Below, in pieces: positions 56,571-64,000 of a stretch of 64,000 bases of DNA (the stretch's first letter is position 1; each line of letters opens with the position of its first letter). Location of the stretch: positions 14,074,001 through 14,138,000 of the forward strand of contig NC_135240.1 of the NCBI RefSeq assembly GCF_947623445.1, written 5' to 3'. Below the pieces are notes generated by a model that was not told the DNA's origin, did not search any database, and was given only the letters and a program-made list of their open reading frames with translations. Made by a program: the position numbers and the translations under genes. Source of the DNA: Clavelina lepadiformis. Lineage: Eukaryota; Chordata; Ascidiacea; Aplousobranchia; Clavelinidae.

Positions 56571-59500
56571 ATGCAATCTGCTGATGTTGGTGACCCAAGT
56601 AAAGCAAACAAAGCTGTAAAGAAATCGGTTAAAAAAGAAAGAAGAAAAGAGAAGATTTCCAATAAAGGAGATTCCAGCAAATCCCAGCAGCAACAGGTTA
56701 GGAAATCAAAAAGATCATCTGCATGAGAGTAGGAATTGGAATTAGTATCACTAGACTGCTTCAATGCTTGCGTTTCATTAGAAAACGTTTTATTAATCAG
56801 ATGTTTTGTTTCAAACTACCTATAACCATTCTCAATGTTTTCTGTTTCATTTTTGTATGGATTTGAAAATCAGCTTTATTTTTGGAATGTATATACATTG
56901 TGTTACTTTAATTTCTGTAGAGTGTTCAACAGTTTGATGGAGCTGTGGCTCCTAAGTCTAAAGCAGAATTACGAGCTGAAAGAAGGGCAAAGCAGGTTAA
57001 ATTATGTAATTTTGTGTGATTTTGTATTATGTGTGTTTCAATTTTTATGGAGTGACAAAACTGTCGAAGTGTTTGTTATATTTGCATGGTACAATTTGTA
57101 AAATTGCAAATAGGAAGCAGAGAGGGCCGCAAAAACCTTAAAGAAAGAGGAGCAGGCAAAGAGCAACAAGGCAAAGGGTCCTCAAGTTTCTGCCAATCTT
57201 CAGGTTTTGATAGAATTAGGAAACTTTATCGCGTTTGACCTTTAGATAGATAATTAGATAATTACTGAAATGTTAATTTCAACATAATAACTAATAGTGA
57301 TTCACTTTGCTGGCATTATGCTCTAACTTTAAAACCAGTACGTCTAAGTTTGAATAAATATATTTGGTAACTGCTCTTGTTAAAGTATTGACTAACAAAT
57401 ACTTTCATTCATATCTGTAAGTTTGTGTTATTTACCCATACCACTATCCGTAAAAATGCTTCATCATCATAAAAGTGGATATAATTCCTGCACTTGTGAT
57501 ATGGCTAACATGCAATGCCTTTCATATTGCATCAAATTCATATCCTTTGTTGAACTTATACACCTGCAGCATTTTACCTTGCATAGCAATTTTCAGTTTG
57601 AAATTAAAAGTAGTGTTTCTCTGAAAATAATTAAATAATTTTAGCATGTTGCAAAAACTGCAGTTAAAGCTTGTTATAAATTTAAAGTATATGTTTGCTG
57701 GAGTTAAGTTAGTAATGTTTACGACAGTGCGTGAAAGTTGGAGCAACTTGTAATTCGAAGCAAAAATAAAATAGCCAAATTATTTTTATACACACATGTA
57801 GCAAACCTTTCATATCTGTCACATACATTCTCAATACTGATGATATGCAAGTAAATTTATACTGTGTATTATGAAAACATTTTGGCTAATCTATTCCTGC
57901 TTTTCAATGTTTACTAATTATAGTTTCAAAATAATATTTTATGTTTAAATATGTATATTACACAAAGGTTGATGACCCAAAAGTACAAAAGAAAGCTGCC
58001 AAAAAGTTAGAAAAGCAACAAGTCCCACAGAGAACTGAAGGCCATAAAAAAGTCACTTTGTTTTCACATCTTCATCAGTATGAAAGGAGTGTGTCAATTA
58101 CAAAAGACATTGGGTTTGTGAATTTGATCTGTTGAACTAGGTTGCGTCAATTGCTTTTTACGTTGTACCATCAATGTTAAATAACGGAAAACGTGGTTAA
58201 TTTACCATCAACAGTTTATTAACCGTATAATAAGATAACAGGAGTGGAAATTTAGGAATGCAATGTACAATTGTACAAAATGAAATAAAAAAAGCAGAGT
58301 TCAAAATTCAGACTGCATGAATATACTGTTTTCAATTATACATGCATGGTGTAAGGGTGTTCCAAAATTCAGTATACACCTTTATATACTCTCTTAAAAA
58401 TTACCCAGAAAACTAAGTTTATCCAAATGTTTAACAACAAGAAAGGAGTCATCGAAGTTTTATTTGTGAGGTTTCCCATTAGTTTTTGAATACCTCCACT
58501 TGAAATCTCCACTTTTAACGACTTTCAGTCACCTTCTAACGTAGGGCTCATCTATGTTTTGCAACATCTCTTCTACAACCTCGCTGCAGTAACAGAGCTT
58601 GTTTCCAAAAATTTGCTATGGATTAAGTAAATATTTGAACGCAATGAACCAGTGTGAAAACCATAAATCTTTCCATATTTGCGTTGGCTGACATCAGAGA
58701 CCGAAAAACTTCTTTCCAGGCAGAAATTTGCAATGTTGTTTTAATGGCACTTGGTAAACCGTGTAAAAAACTGATACCAAATCACTAGTCAAATTCTTGC
58801 GCACTTTAAAACTGATCTGTTTGATTTATATGCCAACAAACCTTCTTCGAAGCCAGCGTTATAAAATGACACTGGTCTAAAGTTTCTACAAACGGTACTT
58901 AAAAAAAAGAAGTCTATATTGACTTTTGGGGTGCACTATGTATCATCTGTTTTGGTTGTTCCACCATTGTTGTGAGATCACATTCATGTATCATAATTTT
59001 CTCAATATTGTATTACAGTACTGCACTTATATACAGTGGTATGTTTAGATTTGGCTCCACCGGTATTCATCCAGCTATAATTAAACTCGGATTACAATAT
59101 GCTGAGGGCATAATTACAGGCTCCAATGCAAGGTGTGCAGCTTTGATGAATGCAGTCTGTCATCTTATTGCTGATTACGAAACTCCACCACAGAAAGAGT
59201 TGGCCAGACATTTGGAGTCTAAACTTAAACCAGCTATAAGGTACCTAGCAAACACAGATGTTTAGGAGGCATATGGGTCAAAAAATAAGATTTCTCTGAT
59301 TCTGTTAGAATCTTACATATGGCTTTAAGAAACCTGTTTATACCAATCAGAGGGAACCATGGTTGGTTTTGATTTTTAAACTGGGAATTCCCCTAGCTGC
59401 TGGCATGTTTCAAGGTTCCAGTTGATGGGATGTGGAGATATGTGTTTATAATATCAGACAAGCCTAGTTCACATGCAAAATGTCAGGGATCCCCATGCAC

Positions 59501-61094
59501 GATTTTTGAGTAATTGCATTTTTAATAATTTTACAACATAAAGAAAGAAATTGACCCCCTTTTGAAACCCATACGCCTCCTTCAGGGCCATATCACAGCA
59601 TGTTTTCTGTGTATCACTGTGAGGAACAATTTAAAAAAATCCACGATGGGAATCCCATCAAGGAATATTTTGGGCATTTGATGGAGAATTTGCGTATCAG
59701 GCTGTGATTTTTAAACATTGCTGTTTTTCACTTTTTTCAGCTTTTTAAACCAATGCAGACCTCTTTCAGTATCCATGGGAAGCGCTATTAAGTACATGAA
59801 AATCAAAATAACTAAAATTCCAAGTGACATGAGTGATGATAAGGTAAATGTTGTTAAACTTACCAAGATAATTTGGAACATTGATATCCATTAGCAAATT
59901 ATAGCCAGATAAATATTTACCTCCTTGATGATGATACAACTGTTTTTAGGCAAAACAAGAGTTGATTTCCGACCTGCAAGCTTTTGTTCACGTTAACATT
60001 ACGCTTGCAAAGCAAGCAATATCAAACTCAGCTTGTTCCAAAATTAGTGATGGTGACGTTGTAATGATATATGGCAGGTAAGCGCTTTGTTTTTTACAAA
60101 ACATAACTCAGTGGAATAGTAAAGTGACAACATAATGTTTTTCAAAAATTGTAATATTCATCATCATTCCAGTTCTTCATTAATCATCCATGTACTCAAT
60201 GCTGCATTCAAAACCGGACGAAACTTCCGAGTAGTTGTTGTGGATGGTCGTCCAAAATTATCTGGTATAAGGGCTTTGCGACACTTGTGCCGGGCTGGCA
60301 TAAAATGCTCTTATGTACTTATATCTGCCGTTTCCTACATCATGCCAGAGGTAAGCTCTATTGTAATTTATGAGATGCCAGGTATGATGGAAGAATTTTC
60401 ATCAGGTAATCTGCAATATAACTCAGGTAACCAAGGTATTTCTTGGTGCACACGGCCTTCTCTCCAACGGTTATGTAATGGGTTCCGTTGGTACTTCGCT
60501 AGTTTCGATGGCAGCGAAAGCTCGAGGTGTGCCTGTTATCGTCTGCTGTGAAGCTTATAAGTTTTGCGAACGGGTGCAAACCGACTCTTTTGTGAACAAT
60601 GAAATAGGTAAGTTAACATTTCCGTTTCCCTGTTTTTCGATCATTTCAGCTTCACTGTTTGTGTAGGTGACCCGCGTGACTTGCTTGCGACCGATGGTTC
60701 ATCTAGCGGCCCATTAATAAAAGAAGATGCGTATAAAAATCTAGATTCATTAAAGGTGATATTCTTGTTATAGGCTGCTACTTTCTTCGGGAATTATACA
60801 TTTTAGTGCATTACATTTTTTAATTATACATTTTATAGGCAACAAATTAATTGCTATCTTTCCTTGTAAGAGTAACTTAACCAGACATGATAATAACTAA
60901 TCAAATCTCTTTGCAGCCTTGTTGATAGTAGATTAGTGGTCGATTTGAATAATCGTTTTTTAAAAATTTAGGTTCTTTATTTGACATACGACGTTACGCC
61001 ACCGCAGTACATGGCCATGGTTGTCACTGAACTCGGAATGCTTCCTTGCACCTCAGTCCCTGTTGTTCTTCGGGTGCGAAGTTTCGATACGTGA
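56571..61094 (+). CDS. EIF2B4: Translation initiation factor eIF2B subunit delta
   Basis: Eleven exons in phase: 56571-56696, 56921-56995, 57114-57203, 57968-58113, 59049-59240, 59741-59843, 59950-60077, 60173-60350, 60427-60607, 60667-60755, 60972-61094. They total 1431 nt, or 476 residues. eIF2B is the GDP-GTP exchange factor for eIF2; delta belongs to the alpha/beta/delta regulatory core that senses phospho-eIF2. The N-terminal 100 residues are Lys/Glu-rich ([20 protein letters not shown], identical in style to vertebrate delta). Core marks: [138 protein letters not shown] and the C-terminal [11 protein letters not shown]. The donor of exon 4 (GG/GTTTGT) is weak. Intron 4 contains a mariner-like insertion. 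The gene converges on the minus-strand gene ending at 61497. Confidence 0.96.
58354..58936. mobile_element. Mariner-like element in intron 4 of EIF2B4
   Basis: Left AGGGTGTTCCAAAATTCAGT, right TATTGACTTTTGGGGTGCAC; inverted ends matching about 14 of 18 in the inner part, with TA at both borders (58352-58353, 58937-58938). No open transposase was read. Confidence 0.55.
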
Positions 61095-61496
61095 CAGTGG
61101 CTTGTTATTCTCTTTGAAATTTGCTTTGTTTTACTGTACACGGTGTTTAAAAATTTTGTGAACTGGGCCTGCTGGAAATGTAGTATGGAAACGAGTTGGT
61201 CGTATGATTATATTAGTCGAAAGAAAGCGGACAACAATTTCCGCTAATAATTGTGAAGGCGCATACGTGGCGAAAACTTGGTTGTTAGGTCGTGTATAGC
61301 GTTTAATACAAATCAACAACCAAAATTGTCATGCATTGAGTAACATTGTCGCTACATTCGCGTACCATATCCAGTATCAAGAAAATGTAGGCTACTTTAG
61401 ATGTAAAATTGAACGCATTTTTTACAGTACATTTTCTTTCAGCAGTAAAAGTTCAATACGGTTCAGTACTACAATTAAAACTTCTTATAAGTTAAC

Positions 61497-63838
61497 TCAA
61501 GCACATTTGGTGTCGGATTGTGGCATTAAGGTATACCCATCACGCCTACGAGCCCGCTGTCGCCCGTGAAACTCCTTATAAGCCCCAATAACATACCTAA
61601 AACAATTTCCTAAACTGCCACAATAAAGTAAAATGAAAATCACGATGAGAATTAAAAAAAATGAAAATATCCACATCGGGCTTAAACTCGAGTATTCCAC
61701 CATCTTGTTAATTTCTTTTTGCAGCGTCAGAGCATCTTCTTCATTTACAACCTGGTTATCATCGGACGTGTTTTTGATTTCTTCATCTGAAATGGTTTTA
61801 ATTGAAGCAACATGTAACGTTTGTTAACCAACATGATATTTCATGATCATTTTTCTTGTTTCTGGATACAAAAATGAAATCCATATGCGGTTACCTTTAT
61901 CCTCACCATAATTGGCCCCATCGGAATCATATATGGATTGCTCGTCATTGTCGTTAGGAAAGAATTTTTCGGATTCATTTTCAACCGTAAGCTCTTACAA
62001 CAAATGTTTTATAAAACGTTTATATGGAAAAATGACATAATGAAACAGGCCCACTGTAAAATACACATTACTGTCTACTCGGAACTCGCAATACAGCCCT
62101 GATAATAACGTGGATGATGGATCTTTAGGTAGGATTAAAATCACAGTTAAAAAACTAGCAATTTTTAGACTGGAGCGTATTTCAATTTTGCAACTATCAT
62201 TTTACAGGCTAGGCGAACATGCTCATATTATATTGACTATGTGATTGGCCAAGGTTTGTAGGCTAGTTGCAAGATAAGGTAGAAAGCAATGCCTATAATA
62301 CGAAGGGATTTTCTGTAAATTGTGCTTTTCAACCCATGTCGACATGCAGCATTATAGACTCTTTCTTATGTAGTTTTACTTTCATTTTCGTTTTGGTCAT
62401 TGCCAAAAATGCTACCTAGTCCCCACCAAGTCTTGCATTAAATTGCTTATCATCTGAGGCAACAGAGTCTTAATATAACGCATTTAATCAATAAAAGATG
62501 TTTGCACCAAATGATTATTGCACCCAGGTCTGTTTACTGAAGTTCTAAAATCGCAATATTTTGACCGGTATATTTTTTGATAGGTTTACTATTCTCGTTT
62601 TGTACGAGGGAAAAAACAAAACCGGTAGCATGGTGGTTAGCGAATGGGCCCGTATGGTGGAGCTTTTAGGTTTGGGGTTCGCATCCTGTTTATTTTAGAC
62701 TTTTTATTTAAAATTATGTTGAGGTATTTGCCGTCTTAAGTCATGAGCGGTGAGAGTTTGAGTCGGAGCGAATTAGTTTTAAACAATTTTAAAGTTTGGA
62801 AAAAATAGTACGTTATATCATTTTCAGTTGAAAATTATTATTTAATTCAACAGACCTTTTCCGATTTACGGCCGCCATCTTGTTTATGGTGACAAGATTT
62901 TTTCAATCGCCTGTACTTAATAATGGAAATTGTTGAACCACTTTGATGTTTTTTTAAATTGCAAGAGCTTTGAACATCGGATTGTAAAGATTTTTCTGAA
63001 GTGGGTAGCATATGAATTATCTTTACACAATAAAGAAAAAAATTCGAAGTATGTTGCCTAATATTTATGATAATGTTAATATTTATGATATTAGACAACA
63101 ATATTTTAATACTAAGCCTGGCTTAGTAGTTATCACGAGAAGTGAGAGGTTTGGTCAGAGGAGATTAGTTTTAGGTTAACTTAAAGTTTGGAAAATTTAG
63201 TATGTCATTTTAGGTTGAAAATTTGCTTACATTTCATTTCACAGACTAACCTATAACTTCCATTTACCGTATTCGTATTTTCCTACTTCGGTAAATGGCG
63301 GCCGGTAAGATAAGCGTCAACTTCATCGGTCGCCAGTTACCGAAGTAGGAAAATATCAATTGTGTAAACTGTTAACTGTTTACTAAATTAGCTTTTTCCA
63401 AATTTGGTAACCGACAGCAAGTGAAATAGATGCTGCCTTTATTTTATTTTCGACAATAATTAAGCAGAGTTACCTTCGTCGTCTGTTGCAATATCTTCGT
63501 AACTCTTTGTTTCATTTTCTTCAATCTTATCATCGGTTAGAAACACCAACTCATTGTTTTTATATTCATAATCGTCACCTTCTCCATCTGAGGCAGTAGA
63601 GTTTTAATATAAGACATTTAATTAATAAACCATGTTATCACAAAAAAGTATAACCAGGTGTCTCACATTTCTCTTTCCGATCACTATTTAGTTCATTTAG
63701 ATAATGATTGAGCTAATTTACCTTCGCCGTTTGTTGCAATACTATCGTAACCCTTTGTTTCATTGTTTTCAATCTTTTCATCGGTTAGAAACACCAACTC
63801 ATTGTTGTTATATTCATAATCACCACCTTCTTCAGTTC
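61497..63838 (-). CDS. Acidic single-pass membrane protein, 5' end beyond the window
   Basis: Minus-strand exons joined in phase 1: 63722-63838 (upstream exons not in view), 63474-63587, 61895-61993, 61497-61786. Family not recognised. The first two exons are tandem duplicates: both read YEY(N/K)NNELVFLTD(E/D)KIE(N/E)NET. Exon 3 is acidic (NDNDEQSIYDSDGANYGEDK). The last exon adds an acidic stretch, a hydrophobic helix (WIFSFFLILIVIFILLYCGS), then a basic tail (RQRARRRDGYTLMPQSDTKC). An acidic region outside and a basic one behind the helix suggest a type I or tail-anchored protein. A possible 9-codon mini-exon lies at 62427-62453. The stop is 402 nt from the EIF2B4 stop on the other strand. 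Confidence 0.7.
62427..62453 (-). other. Possible third, decayed copy of the duplicated exon
   Basis: The acceptor context (TATATTAAGACTCTGTTGCCTCAG) matches that of exon 63474-63587 (TATTAAAACTCTACTGCCTCAG). It would encode DDKQFNARL and use donor G/GTGGGG in the same phase. Either a usable mini-exon or a relic of segmental duplication. Confidence 0.35.
62621..62690 (+). repeat. tRNA-derived SINE head
   Basis: TAGCATGGTGGTTAGC (A-box-like, 62625-62640) and GGTTCGCATCC (B-box-like, 62676-62686) are spaced as in a tRNA-type pol III promoter. No cloverleaf with a closed acceptor stem forms, so a SINE fragment is likelier than a tRNA gene. Confidence 0.55.
62750..63260. repeat. Local duplicated intron blocks
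   Basis: 62750-62890 and 63130-63270 share order and words (GAATTAGTTTTAAACAATTT / GATTAGTTTTAGGTTAACTT, AAAGTTTGGAAAA, TTGAAAATT, CACAGAC/CAACAGAC). The exon-flank blocks at 62455-62530 and 63590-63660 are also alike, so the region arose by segmental duplication of intron plus exon. Confidence 0.5.
63276..63355. repeat. Perfect 19-nt inverted repeat, 42-nt spacer
   Basis: Arms TATTTTCCTACTTCGGTAA (63276-63294) and TTACCGAAGTAGGAAAATA (63337-63355) are exact complements, extended by ATGGCG / CGCCAG. In an intron of the membrane-protein gene. It could be a young snap-back insertion or a hairpin RNA. Confidence 0.8.
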
Positions 63839-64000
63839 CTAGAAAAACAGTTTATGAGATATACTATAAATTGTATACAATATTCAAACTTTTAATAATT
63901 TTGTGATTTAAATTATAGCTTAGTACCCATATTCTATTGGTAAGCAAACCTCTAGTTTAAATATTTTGTTAACTTTAAAAGCATGAATTAGCATAATGGA

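Noticed and set aside
62621..62690. tRNA gene
   Set aside because: A- and B-box-like words are present but acceptor and anticodon stems do not close; called a SINE head instead.

Overview
The window is nuclear DNA of an invertebrate animal. It is AT-rich, genes are split by mostly short GT-AG introns, the conserved proteins are animal-type (eIF2B delta, mitochondrial ATP synthase subunit b), and DNA-transposon relics are everywhere. Compact genes and the protein repertoire would suit an ascidian tunicate, but nothing seen here proves it. All gene models were built by hand from splice sites, codon phase and internal homology.

Layout. 61-754 is a hAT-like MITE. 1479-2625 (-) holds two exons of a gene that may be EME1-like. 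2905-4038 is a hAT element with a BED-finger remnant. 4.0-9.0 kb is repeat-rich and without a recognised gene. 9189-13447 (-) and 16245-19027 (-) are two tandem 12-exon paralogues (465 and 456 codons before the stop) for secreted proteins: signal peptide, two fibronectin type III domains and two related C-terminal modules that resemble CBM2-type carbohydrate-binding folds. 20-23.4 kb carries a hAT MITE, a broken gene of unknown family and a broken copy of a transposon-like multicopy gene. 24826-25493 is a TIR element with internal tandem repeats. 26693-30300 (-) is ATP5PB in 8 exons, with hAT insertions in intron 1. About 30.3-40.7 kb shows no gene, only repeats.

40738-48937 (+) encodes an ER-membrane thioredoxin-fold protein in 7 exons; two of its introns are packed with hAT, LINE, mariner and Tigger-like insertions. 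51131-52325 is a decayed mariner. 52648-53628 (+) is an intronless PLP-dependent threonine/serine dehydratase. 53.7-56.3 kb holds two hAT-like MITEs and a LINE fragment. 56571-61094 (+) is EIF2B4 in 11 exons. It converges on a membrane-protein gene (61497 to beyond 63838, -) with duplicated acidic exons and local segmental duplication.

No operon or defence-type system is evident. The most unusual items are the tandem Fn3/CBM2-like pair, the intronless dehydratase among intron-rich genes, the duplicated-exon membrane gene, and several insertions with intact 8-bp target-site duplications that point to fairly recent hAT activity.
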